Shown here: positions 17,893 through 26,385 of the stretch, in pieces
Position numbering within the stretch: position 1 is the first letter of the stretch
Layout of the letters: the number at the start of each line of letters is the position of its first letter
The notes under the pieces: generated by a model
Seen by the model: only the letters and a program-made list of their open reading frames with translations
The model's database searches: none
What the model was told of the DNA's origin: nothing
Made by a program: the position numbers and the translations under genes
Origin: Streptomyces sp. WM6378
Lineage (GTDB): Bacteria > Actinomycetota > Actinomycetes > Streptomycetales > Streptomycetaceae
DNA length: 56,736 nucleotides
Assembly: GCF_001279695.1 (NCBI RefSeq)
Contig: NZ_LGDD01000310.1
Span: 1-56,736 of the forward strand
Direction: 5' to 3'

Positions 17893-18288
17893 GTGGGCGA
17901 GCAGCCCGTGTCCCGCCTCCTCGGCCTGGTCGGCGACGTGCCGGCGCAGGGCGCGCAGCAAGGCGTACCGCCGTACCACACCCCGGTGTTCATCCCGGCC
18001 CATCCGCGCTATCCGGGCGGCGGAGCCGCGCCCCACGTCGACTACGAACTCTTCAAGGGCCCCTCGGGACCGCCCGTCCCGGTCGCCTTCACCAGCCTGC
18101 GCGGACTCGTCGAGGCGCTCGGCCCGGCCCAGCCCTGGGTCGCGGTCTCGCTCGGCCCGTTCGCCGAGGCGATGCGGCAGGCCAAGCTGCCCAAGGTGCG
18201 GCTCGACCCGGTCGTCGACCCCGGCGGCCGCAGATGGCGGGCCGAGGACCTGGAGCGGGCGTACGGCGGCGAGGAGGGCAACCGATGA
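17893..18288 (+). CDS. small SseB-like (SAV_915-type) protein
   Basis: 131 residues, no signal peptide or membrane segment. The central part VPVAFTSLRGLVEALGPAQPWVAVSL resembles the short SseB-type domain of the SAV_915 family that is frequent near Streptomyces type VII genes; the identification is by pattern memory only. The N-terminus is Pro/Gly-rich. GTG at 17893 is preceded by a strong AGGGGGA. Its stop overlaps the next start (ATGA), making it the first gene of a four-gene, fully coupled operon with a WXG protein and a membrane protein. Role unknown; a chaperone-like or adaptor role for the WXG products is possible. Confidence 0.65.
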   Translation: MGEQPVSRLLGLVGDVPAQGAQQGVPPYHTPVFIPAHPRYPGGGAAPHVDYELFKGPSGPPVPVAFTSLRGLVEALGPAQPWVAVSLGPFAEAMRQAKLPKVRLDPVVDPGGRRWRAEDLERAYGGEEGNR

Positions 18289-18587
18289 GCGTGGACCTGA
18301 AGCTGGTCCTGGCGGACCTGAACGCGATGGCGGGCACCTTTCACAAGGAGGCCGACAACTACCGCAGGATGCACCAGAACGTGAAGCCCGCGATCGTCGG
18401 CTCCGGGGACGCCGGGTGCGACGCGGCGATCAAGGCGGTGGCCGACCTCATCGCGGGCCTGCACGACAAGCTGTCGGACCGTCTGGACGACCGCAGCGAC
18501 AAGCTGAAGTACGCGCACGACTCGATGGCACGCCACGACATCGACGTGCACGGCCTGTTCGACGACCTGATGAAGGACCGCACATGA
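18285..18587 (+). CDS. small helical protein (DUF6317-like), ESX-associated
   Basis: 100 residues, all predicted helical by eye, the size of a WXG100 protein but without a W-x-G turn. It starts MSVDLKLVLADLNAMAGTF and ends in a charged helix. I believe it belongs to a family of ESX-linked small proteins (DUF6317-like), with moderate certainty. Start ATG 18285 overlaps the previous stop (ATGA), and its own stop overlaps the WXG effector start (ATGA). By analogy with LXG effector operons of Firmicutes, where a small helical protein pairs with the effector's targeting domain, it could be the secretion partner of the next product. Confidence 0.65.
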   Translation: MSVDLKLVLADLNAMAGTFHKEADNYRRMHQNVKPAIVGSGDAGCDAAIKAVADLIAGLHDKLSDRLDDRSDKLKYAHDSMARHDIDVHGLFDDLMKDRT

Positions 18588-19909
18588 CGGACAGCTGGGT
18601 CGGCGGCGACATCGGCGGCCTTCGCGCCATGGGGGAGGCCTACAAGAAGGCCAAGACCGACCTCGAATCCATCGTCAAACCGCTGAGCACCAGCGTCGAC
18701 GCGCTCGCGAAGGACACCGGTTGGCAGGGCGAGTCGGCGGAGTCGTTCCGGGCCAAGTGGACCGAGGACTCCATGACGGCGGGCGGACTGGCCGAGCTGG
18801 TCTTCGCGGCGGGCCAGATCCTCACCGACCTCGCGGACCACCTGGGCAAGGCGGAGGCCGCGCTGCAGAACGCCGAGGACGTCGCCGTGCGGGCCGGGGT
18901 GCCGATGCAACCCAAGGGCGTACCGGGCGAGTTGATGACCAGCACCGACCATCAGAGCGACGCCGAGAAGAAGGCCCTCAACGCCCTCAGCGACTACTGC
19001 ACCGTACGGGGCGAGATCCTGCACACCGCCCAGCAGGCCCGACTGGACGCGGCGGAGGCGCTGCAGAAGCTGTACGCGGACGACACGAGCGCGGCGGTCT
19101 CGCCCGGCGACAAGATCACCGTGGCGGACTATCTGCGCGGCCTGTACGCCTACGACTCCGAGCGGACCCGGGTCAAGGGGCACGACGCCGCCGACGCGCT
19201 CGACGACGCGAAGAAGCAGGCCGACGATGCGAAGAAGGACCTGCGCGCCGAGCGCAAGGCGTGGCAGAGGGATGGAAAGACGCTTCCCAAGGACGCCGAG
19301 GCCCGCGTCGCGTACAAGGACGCGCTGAGCAAGCTCGACAGCCTGGAGACGGACATTGCCCGTGGCGAGGCGGGCAGTTCCAAGCTGCCCTACGACCACG
19401 TCCTCAACACCAAGATCGCGGACGTGGCGGACACGCTGCGAGTGGGCAAGAGCCTGGAGAGCCTTCCGGAGTTCCTGAAGGAGATCCCGGTGGTCGACGT
19501 CGCGGCGGCCGGCGCCTGCGGGCTCCTGGAAGCCAAGGACGACCACGAGAAGGGGTGGTCGTGGACGCACTCAGTGGTGGTCGACGGCGGAGCCGCGCTG
19601 GGCGGTCTCGCCGTGGGTGCGGCCGCCACGGCAGGCGGCGTGGCGCTCGCAGCGAGTGCGGAGATCACCGTGCCGGTGGCCGTGGTCGCCGGGGTTGGCG
19701 GCGCCGTCGTCATCGGGGCGACCGACCTGCTCGACGAGAGCTTCCACGAGCACTGGAGTGAAGACATCCACGACCACGGTGTTCTGGGTGGCCTCTGGCA
19801 CGGCAGCGGCAACGTCCTCTCCAATACCGGAGACGACCTGAAGCGGCTCGGCGACGATGCGACGGGTCTGGGGAAGAAGGCGTGGAATGGCTTCAAGGGT
19901 CTCTTCTGA
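18584..19909 (+). CDS. WXG-domain type VII secreted protein, candidate membrane-acting effector
   Basis: 441 residues. The N-terminus (1-100) is a WXG-type helical hairpin with W47-x-G49 in DTGWQGESAESF. Residues about 130-300 are long charged helices (KKQADDAKKDLRAERKAW), probably coiled coil. Residues about 329-383 are a Gly/Ala/Val-rich hydrophobic segment (GGLAVGAAATAGGVALA, VPVAVVAGVGGAVVIGA) like a glycine-zipper membrane insert, followed by an amphipathic tail ending AWNGFKGLF. No cleavable signal. Start ATG 18584 overlaps the previous stop. A membrane-protein gene begins inside its last 23 bases. The layout resembles T7-secreted membrane-depolarising toxins with adjacent immunity proteins (TspA/TsaI type); this function is inference. 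Confidence 0.72.
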   Translation: MTDSWVGGDIGGLRAMGEAYKKAKTDLESIVKPLSTSVDALAKDTGWQGESAESFRAKWTEDSMTAGGLAELVFAAGQILTDLADHLGKAEAALQNAEDVAVRAGVPMQPKGVPGELMTSTDHQSDAEKKALNALSDYCTVRGEILHTAQQARLDAAEALQKLYADDTSAAVSPGDKITVADYLRGLYAYDSERTRVKGHDAADALDDAKKQADDAKKDLRAERKAWQRDGKTLPKDAEARVAYKDALSKLDSLETDIARGEAGSSKLPYDHVLNTKIADVADTLRVGKSLESLPEFLKEIPVVDVAAAGACGLLEAKDDHEKGWSWTHSVVVDGGAALGGLAVGAAATAGGVALAASAEITVPVAVVAGVGGAVVIGATDLLDESFHEHWSEDIHDHGVLGGLWHGSGNVLSNTGDDLKRLGDDATGLGKKAWNGFKGLF

Positions 19910-20388
19910 GAGCGCGGGCCCCGCGAAACTCCCCCTCCTGGGTACTTCCTGGTACCGGCGTGGCGTGGGCTACTGGCTCCGGCGTATCCGGCAAGGAGTG
20001 GTCCTGCTGGGCTTCGGCGCCCTGTTCGGGTGGCTCTCGGTGGCGATCTGGCAGGACATCGAGTCGGGCCTGCCGACCGGCTGGCACCGGGCCGCCGACG
20101 TGACCATGGGAGTACTGAGCCTCGTCGGGTTCGTCCGCGGCTGGTTCTGGGGGCGGCGGACCATCCGGGCCAAGCTCGCCGATCCGCCCACGCCCGAGCA
20201 GGCCTGGATCCGGCACCGCCAGGCGCGGCGCGGGCGAGGCAGCGCGAACCCGGACTTCGGCAAGCGGGGCGGGGCGCTGCTGTTCTTCGCCCCGTTCTTC
20301 CCGCCGTGCGTCGCTTGGTGGATCGGGTCGACCTTCGGAACCCTCCTCGTGCGCGAGCTCCCCTCCGAAGCAGGCGCCCGCAAAGCCC

Positions 20389-20402
<14 letters not shown>
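19887..20402 (+). CDS. membrane protein overlapping the WXG effector gene, candidate immunity protein
   Basis: 171 residues with about three hydrophobic segments: GVVLLGFGALFGWLSVAI (about 40-57), VTMGVLSLVGFVRGWFWG (about 74-92) and ALLFFAPFFPPCVAWWIG (about 131-150), separated by Arg-rich loops. ATG 19887 lies 23 bases inside the preceding gene and is preceded by GAAGAAGG, indicating coupled translation with the WXG protein. No family is recognised. A membrane protein expressed with a membrane-acting secreted protein fits an immunity role. Its 3' end overlaps by 14 bases the end of the convergent ABC transporter operon. Confidence 0.7.
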
Positions 20403-21377
<975 letters not shown>

Positions 21378-21381
<4 letters not shown>

Positions 21382-22346
21382 GCGGTGCTCCTCGACAGGG
21401 TCCCGGCGTGCACACAGGCCGCCCGGTGGTCCGGGCCGGCGTCGCGCAGCGGCTGGTCGTCCGTCGCGCAGACGCCGATCGCGACCGGGCAGCGCGGATG
21501 GAAGGTGCAGCCCGCCGGCAGCGCGGACGGGTCGGGCGGATCGCCCGGCAGGCCCCGGGGCGCCCGGCGCGATGCGGGGTCGCCGATGCGGGGGAAGGCG
21601 GCGGACAGCGCCTGGCCGTACGGGTGCCGGGCCGCCGCGTAGACCTCGCGGGCCGGGCCCTCCTCGACGATGCGGCCCGCGTACATCACCGCGAGCCGGT
21701 CGCAGGTGTCGGCGAGGACCGCCAGATCGTGGCTGATCATCAGCAGGCTGATGCCCTGGTCGGCGACGAGCCGCTCGATCAGGCGCAGGATCTGGGCCTG
21801 GATCATCACGTCGAGGGCGGTCGTCGGCTCGTCCGCGACGATCAGCTCCGGGGCGCAGGCCAGGGCCATCGCGATCATGACGCGCTGGCGCTGGCCGCCG
21901 GACAGTTCGTGCGGGTGGGCGTCCGCGCGGGCCGCGGGCAGGCCGACCTGTTCGAGGAGTTCGCCGACGCGGGTGCGGGCCGCGGCCGGGGTGGCGAGGC
22001 CGTGCAGCAGGATCGGCTCGGCGATCTGGTCGCCGATGCGGTGCACGGCGTTCAGCGAGTGCATCGCGCCCTGGAACACGATGGACGCGCCCGCCCAGCG
22101 CACCGCCCGTAGCCGCCCCCACTTCATGGTGAGGACGTCCTCGCCGTCGAGCAGCACCGATCCCGTCAGCTCGGCCGAGGCGGGCAGCAGCCTCAGCAGC
22201 GCCATGGCCAGGGTCGACTTCCCGCAGCCCGACTCGCCCGCGATGCCGAGCTTCTGGCCGGGTGCGACGGTCAGGTCGACCCCGCGCACGGCCGCCGCCC
22301 CGGTCCCGTACGTGACGTACAGGTCCCTGATCTCCAGCAGGCTCAT
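21378..22346 (-). CDS. oligopeptide ABC transporter ATP-binding protein (OppD-like)
   Basis: 322-residue ATPase partner of the preceding subunit. Walker A GESGCGKST, Q-loop with SIVFQGAMHSLNAVH, signature LSGGQRQRVMIAMAL, Walker B LIVADEPTTALD and H-loop MISHDLAVLA are visible; the C-terminal oligopeptide extension contains CTFHPRCPVAIGVC. ATG 22346 overlaps the permease stop by 4 bases and its own stop overlaps the OppF-like start by 4 bases, so the operon is translationally coupled throughout. Confidence 0.94.
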
Positions 22347-23251
22347 CGGGCCCCCAGCTTCGGGTTCAGTACGGCCTCGACGGCGCGGCCGCAGAGTGTG
22401 AAGGAGAGCGCGACGAGGGCGATCGCGACGCCGGGCGGGGCCAGGTACCACCAGTGCCCGGAGGAGACCGCGCCCGCCTCGCGGGCGTCCTGGAGCATGC
22501 CGCCCCAGGACACCACCGTCGGATCGCCGAGGCCCAGGAACGCGAGCGTGGCCTCGGTCAGGATGGCGTTGGAGATGCCCAGGGTGGTCTGCGCGAGGAC
22601 CAGCGGCATCACGTTCGGCAGCACGTGCCGGGACATGATGTGGCCGTGGCCGCCGCCGAGCGCGCGGGCGCGCTCGATGTACGGGCGCGACTCGACCGCG
22701 ATGGTCTGCGCCCGCACAAGCCGCGCCGTCGTCGGCCAGGACGTCACGCCGATCGCCAGGATCACCGTCCAGAGGCTGTGCGACATGACGGTGGCGAGGA
22801 CGATCGCGAGGACCAGCGTCGGCATCACCAGGAACCAGTCGGTGATCCGCATCAGGACGGTCGAAAGCCAGCCGCCGTAGTGCCCGGCCAGGATGCCGAC
22901 CAGGGTGCCGATCGCCACGCTCAGCGCGGCCGCGAGCAGCCCGACGGCGAGCGAGATCCGGGCGCCCCAGATCAGCAGGCCGAGCAGCGAGCGGCCGAAC
23001 TGGTCGGTGCCGAGCGGGAATTGGCCGCTCGGCGACTCCAGGGCGGTGCCCGGCGCGCTGGTCACGCTCTGGACGTCCTCGCCGACGGTGAGCGGCGCGG
23101 TGAGCGCGATCAGCGCGATAACGGCCAGGCCCGCGAGCCCGTACAGGCCGGCCCGGTGCGTGCGGTAGGAGCGCCAGAAGCGGGCAAGGGAGTCGCGCCG
23201 GCGGGCCCAGGCGAGCGAGCCCGCCTTGTCGGGGGCGGTGGTCGTCGTCAT
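22343..23251 (-). CDS. oligopeptide ABC transporter permease (OppC-like)
   Basis: 302-residue inner-membrane permease. An N-terminal cytoplasmic stretch and first membrane helix (GLYGLAGLAVIALIALTAPL) precede the Opp-type motif QFPLGTDQFGRSLLGLLIWG, five further helices and the EAA-like loop (ERARALGGGHGHIMSRHVLPN) that contacts the ATPase. ATG 23251 overlaps the OppB-like stop by 4 bases. It forms a heterodimeric channel with the next gene product. Confidence 0.94.
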   Translation of the reverse strand: MTTTTAPDKAGSLAWARRRDSLARFWRSYRTHRAGLYGLAGLAVIALIALTAPLTVGEDVQSVTSAPGTALESPSGQFPLGTDQFGRSLLGLLIWGARISLAVGLLAAALSVAIGTLVGILAGHYGGWLSTVLMRITDWFLVMPTLVLAIVLATVMSHSLWTVILAIGVTSWPTTARLVRAQTIAVESRPYIERARALGGGHGHIMSRHVLPNVMPLVLAQTTLGISNAILTEATLAFLGLGDPTVVSWGGMLQDAREAGAVSSGHWWYLAPPGVAIALVALSFTLCGRAVEAVLNPKLGAR

Positions 23252-24315
23252 CGGCCCACCCTGGGATCGAGCAGCGGATAGAGCAGGTCGGCAAGCAGGT
23301 TCATCAGGATCATCGCGCCGGCGAAGACCACGAACAGGCCCTGCACCAGCGGGAGGTCGGGCACGCTCAGCGCCTGGTAGAAGAGTCCGCCCAGGCCTGG
23401 CCACGAGAACACCGTCTCGACCAGGATCGAACCGGCCGCCACATGGCCCAGGTTGATGAACAGCATCGTGACCGTGGGCAGCAGCGCGTTCGGCACCGCG
23501 TGGTGGCGGCGCACCGCGTCGTCGCGCAGGCCCTTCGCGCGAGCCGTCGTCAGATAGTCGCCGCCCATCTCGTCGATCAGCGAGGACCGCATGACGAGCA
23601 GGGTCTGCGCGTACTGCACCGCGACGAGGGTGAGCACCGGCAGCACCATGTGGTGCGCGACGTCCAGGACGTACCCGAGGCCCGTCGTGTCGCCGGACTC
23701 CATGCCGCCGGTCGGGAACAGGCCCGGGATCGGGCCCGCGCCCACCGAGAACGTGATGATGAGCAGCAGCCCCAGCCAGAACGAGGGCACCGACCACAGG
23801 GTGAGGGCGAGACCCGTGTTGAACCGGTCGCCGAGCCCGCCGCGGCGCCAGGCCGAGCGGGTGCCGAGCCAGATGCCGAGCGCCGAGTAGATGACGACGG
23901 CCGTCCCGGTCAGGAGCAGCGTCGCCGGGAGCTTCTCGGCGATGAGCGAGCCGACCGGCGCGTGGAACTGGTACGAGGTGCCCAGGTCCCCGGTCAGCGC
24001 CTTGCCGCAGTAGTCCGTGAACTGCTGCCACATCGGCAGGTCGAGCCCGAACTGGCTGCGCAGCGCGGCGAGTTGATCGGCGGAGACCTGGCGGCCGTGG
24101 GTCATGGTGCGGACCGGGTCGCCGGGGATGATCCGGAACAGGAAGAAGCTGGTGACGAGGACGGCGAACAGGGAGACCACGGCCCCCGCCAGCTTGCCGC
24201 CCACGTAGCGCAGATAGGTGAGCACCGGGCCCGCGGCCGCGAATCGGCGGCCGCGGGGCTCGGTGCGCGCCTCGGCGACCACCGCGGGGGTGTCGGCCGG
24301 ACTCGCTGTCGTCAC
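23248..24315 (-). CDS. oligopeptide ABC transporter permease (OppB-like)
   Basis: 355-residue permease. Membrane helix LAGAVVSLFAVLVTSFFLFR is followed by the OppB signature IIPGDPVRTM, further helices, and the EAA-like loop near DYLTTARAKGLRDDAVRRHH. Start GTG 24315, 3 bases after the binding-protein stop. Together with the OppC-like subunit it makes the membrane channel. Confidence 0.93.
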   Translation of the reverse strand: MTTASPADTPAVVAEARTEPRGRRFAAAGPVLTYLRYVGGKLAGAVVSLFAVLVTSFFLFRIIPGDPVRTMTHGRQVSADQLAALRSQFGLDLPMWQQFTDYCGKALTGDLGTSYQFHAPVGSLIAEKLPATLLLTGTAVVIYSALGIWLGTRSAWRRGGLGDRFNTGLALTLWSVPSFWLGLLLIITFSVGAGPIPGLFPTGGMESGDTTGLGYVLDVAHHMVLPVLTLVAVQYAQTLLVMRSSLIDEMGGDYLTTARAKGLRDDAVRRHHAVPNALLPTVTMLFINLGHVAAGSILVETVFSWPGLGGLFYQALSVPDLPLVQGLFVVFAGAMILMNLLADLLYPLLDPRVGR

Positions 24316-24318
24316 GGC

Positions 24319-26166
24319 CTACTCGCGGTCGTCGGCGCCGGCGCGGCGGCGCAGCACGAGGAAGGCACCGATCCCGGCGAGCACGATCACGCCCGCGACG
24401 ATGCCGAGGACGACGACCGCCGAGGAGCCGCCGTCCGACTTGGCGGCCGACCCGGCCGCGGGGACGGCCGACCACCAGCTCCAGTAGCCGTCCTGGCCGT
24501 AGATGTTGCCCGCGGCCTCGGGCATCGTCATGATCGACTCGATCTGGTCGGTGCGGTACGCCTCGACCGCGTTGGGGTACGCCATGACGTTGATGTACCC
24601 GGTGTCGTACAGCCGCGACTCCATCTGCTTGACCAGGTCCGCCCGCTTGGCGGTGTCGTACTCGGCCAACTGCCGCGCGTACAGCTCGTCGAACTGCTTG
24701 TCGCAGACGAAGTTGTCCGTCGGCCCGGTCGCCTTGGGGGTCGCGGGCAGCGCGGCGCAGGTGTGGATGGACAGGACGTAGTTCGGGTCGGGGCTGACCG
24801 AGTAGCCGTCCAGGGCCAGGTCGTACTCGCCGGCCGTCCACGGGTCGGTGACGTTGTCGACGCAGTCCACCTTCAGGCCGATGCCGAGCTTGCCCCACCA
24901 CTCCTGGAGGTACTTGCTGACCGCCTTGTCGTTGGGGTCGATGGCGTGGCAGAGCAGCCGCAGGCCGAGCGGCTTGCCGTCCTTGCCGAGCCGTTTCCCG
25001 TCGGCCCCCGCCCGGTAGCCCGCCTCGTCGAGCAGCGAGGCCGCCTTCGCCGGGTCGTACGCGACCTTCTGGTCCGGGGCCGGCTTCCAGAAGTAGTCGG
25101 CGAACCGGGGCGGGATGTAGCCCTCGCCCTCGACGGCGTGGCCCTGGAAGACCTTGTCGACGAGCGTCTTGCGGTCGACGGCCGCGAACAGCGCCCGGCG
25201 CACCTTCGGGTCGAGCACCGCCGGATTGCCGTCGCCGAACTTCTGGCCGTCCTTGGATTGCGCGCCGGGGTTGGTGGCGAGCGCGAAGAAGCGCCGCCCG
25301 GGGGCGTCGTTGACCTTGATGCCGGGCGCGGAATTCAGTGAACTGGCTTGCGCGGGAGTCAAGTTGGAGACGAAGGACACCTCGCCCTTGCGCAGCGCCG
25401 CGACCGCCGCGTCATTGTCCTTGTAGTACTTGAAGACCAGCTCGTCGAACTTGGGCGCACCCCGCCAGAAGCTCTTGTTCGGCTTCAGCTTGATGTACTG
25501 GTCGACCTTGTAGTCGGTCAGGACGAACGGCCCGTCGCCGACGACGGGGAATTGCTGATCGTTGTTGAACTTGGTGAAGTCGCCGACCTTCTCCCACACG
25601 TGCTGGGGCACGATCGGGACGTCCAGGGCCGTCATCGTCGCCTGGGGCTGCCTGAGTTCGACGACGAGCGTCGCCGGGTCGGGGGCGGTGACCTTCTTGA
25701 AGTTCGAGACGAAGCTGCCGTTGGCGGTCGCCGCGCCCTTGTCGGTCATCATCTTGTTGAACGTCCAGGCCGCGTCGGCCGCGGTGACCTGCTGTCCGTC
25801 CGACCACTTCGAATCCTTGCGGATCGTGTACGTCCACGTCAGCTTGTCCGGCGAGGTCTTCCAGGCGGTCGCCAGGCCCGCGATCGCGTGGCCGTCCTTG
25901 GCGTCGTAGTCCGTCAGGTACTCGTACATCAGGCGGTGCACGCTGGTGCTGATCAGCCGCTGGGCGAGGAAGGGGCTCAACGAGTCGACGCTCTGGGAGA
26001 CGGCGACGGTGAGGACCTTCTCGCCGCCCTTGGCGTCGTCGGCCGCCGCGCCCTGGGCGGGGAGTACGGCCGAGACCGTCAGCGCCAGGGCGGCGGCCCC
26101 TATGGCCGGCCGACGGCCGGGCCGCCACGGTCGCAGGGTCTTGCGCGATGGAACTGTTCTTGCCAT
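24319..26166 (-). CDS. oligopeptide ABC transporter substrate-binding protein with C-terminal membrane anchor
   Basis: About 615 residues of the family-5 (SBP_bac_5) extracellular binding proteins. An N-terminal Arg-rich and hydrophobic signal (AIGAAALALTVSAVLPAQGA) has no lipobox Cys. The binding domain shows LTVAVSQSVDSLSPF, the SKWSDGQQVTAADAAWTF signature and VRRALFAAVDRKTLV. The C-terminus is a membrane helix (AVVVLGIVAGVIVLAGIGAF) followed by LRRRAGADDRE, so the protein seems tethered by its tail rather than by lipid. ATG 26166 was chosen because GAGG lies 10 bases upstream; ATG 26187 is possible. First gene of the operon. Confidence 0.9.
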   Translation of the reverse strand: MARTVPSRKTLRPWRPGRRPAIGAAALALTVSAVLPAQGAAADDAKGGEKVLTVAVSQSVDSLSPFLAQRLISTSVHRLMYEYLTDYDAKDGHAIAGLATAWKTSPDKLTWTYTIRKDSKWSDGQQVTAADAAWTFNKMMTDKGAATANGSFVSNFKKVTAPDPATLVVELRQPQATMTALDVPIVPQHVWEKVGDFTKFNNDQQFPVVGDGPFVLTDYKVDQYIKLKPNKSFWRGAPKFDELVFKYYKDNDAAVAALRKGEVSFVSNLTPAQASSLNSAPGIKVNDAPGRRFFALATNPGAQSKDGQKFGDGNPAVLDPKVRRALFAAVDRKTLVDKVFQGHAVEGEGYIPPRFADYFWKPAPDQKVAYDPAKAASLLDEAGYRAGADGKRLGKDGKPLGLRLLCHAIDPNDKAVSKYLQEWWGKLGIGLKVDCVDNVTDPWTAGEYDLALDGYSVSPDPNYVLSIHTCAALPATPKATGPTDNFVCDKQFDELYARQLAEYDTAKRADLVKQMESRLYDTGYINVMAYPNAVEAYRTDQIESIMTMPEAAGNIYGQDGYWSWWSAVPAAGSAAKSDGGSSAVVVLGIVAGVIVLAGIGAFLVLRRRAGADDRE

Positions 26167-26262
26167 GGGACGGTGACCTCGCGTCATCACTCGCACGGAA
26201 AAGCAGGGTTGATCGCAGGTTGAGCGTCGTTCGAACAGGAGGTGGCGGCCGGTGTGGGCGCA

Positions 26263-26292
26263 GGTTTACCAGCGGTGGTCTAGACGTGTCAA
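26263..26292 (-). promoter_or_regulatory. promoter of the ABC importer operon with internal palindrome
   Basis: Read on the minus strand: a perfect -35 TTGACA (26292-26287), an 18-base spacer and TAAACC (26268-26263). The spacer contains the palindrome GTCTAGAC (26279-26286), well placed for a repressor. The transcript would have a leader of about 90 bases. Confidence 0.5.
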
Positions 26293-26329
26293 CGGCGCAT
26301 CGCAGGCCATTTGGTCTGCGAAAACGCCA

Positions 26330-26363
26330 GAGGGCCCGCACCGTTCGAACGGTGCGGGCCCTC
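26330..26363 (-). terminator. 34-base perfect palindrome, terminator of the EspI-like gene
   Basis: GAGGGCCCGCACCGTTC followed directly by its reverse complement gives 17 bp of uninterrupted symmetry. In the minus direction it is followed by GGCGTTTTCGC, a short T-run, and it lies 23 bases after the stop of the gene at 26386, so an intrinsic terminator is likely. It also separates that gene from the ABC operon promoter. Confidence 0.85.
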
Positions 26364-26385
26364 ATTGGTCCAGTCCTCTGACGCC

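Noticed and set aside
22343..24901. 852-codon minus-strand frame over two transporter genes
   Set aside because: Only its C-terminal 302 codons (start 23251) encode the OppC-like permease; the rest is out-of-frame Arg/Pro-rich shadow of the OppB-like permease and the binding protein.
26330..26363. perfect 34-base palindrome as an insertion or attachment site
   Set aside because: Its place directly after a stop codon with a following T-run is explained by a terminator; no flanking repeats or mobile genes are present.
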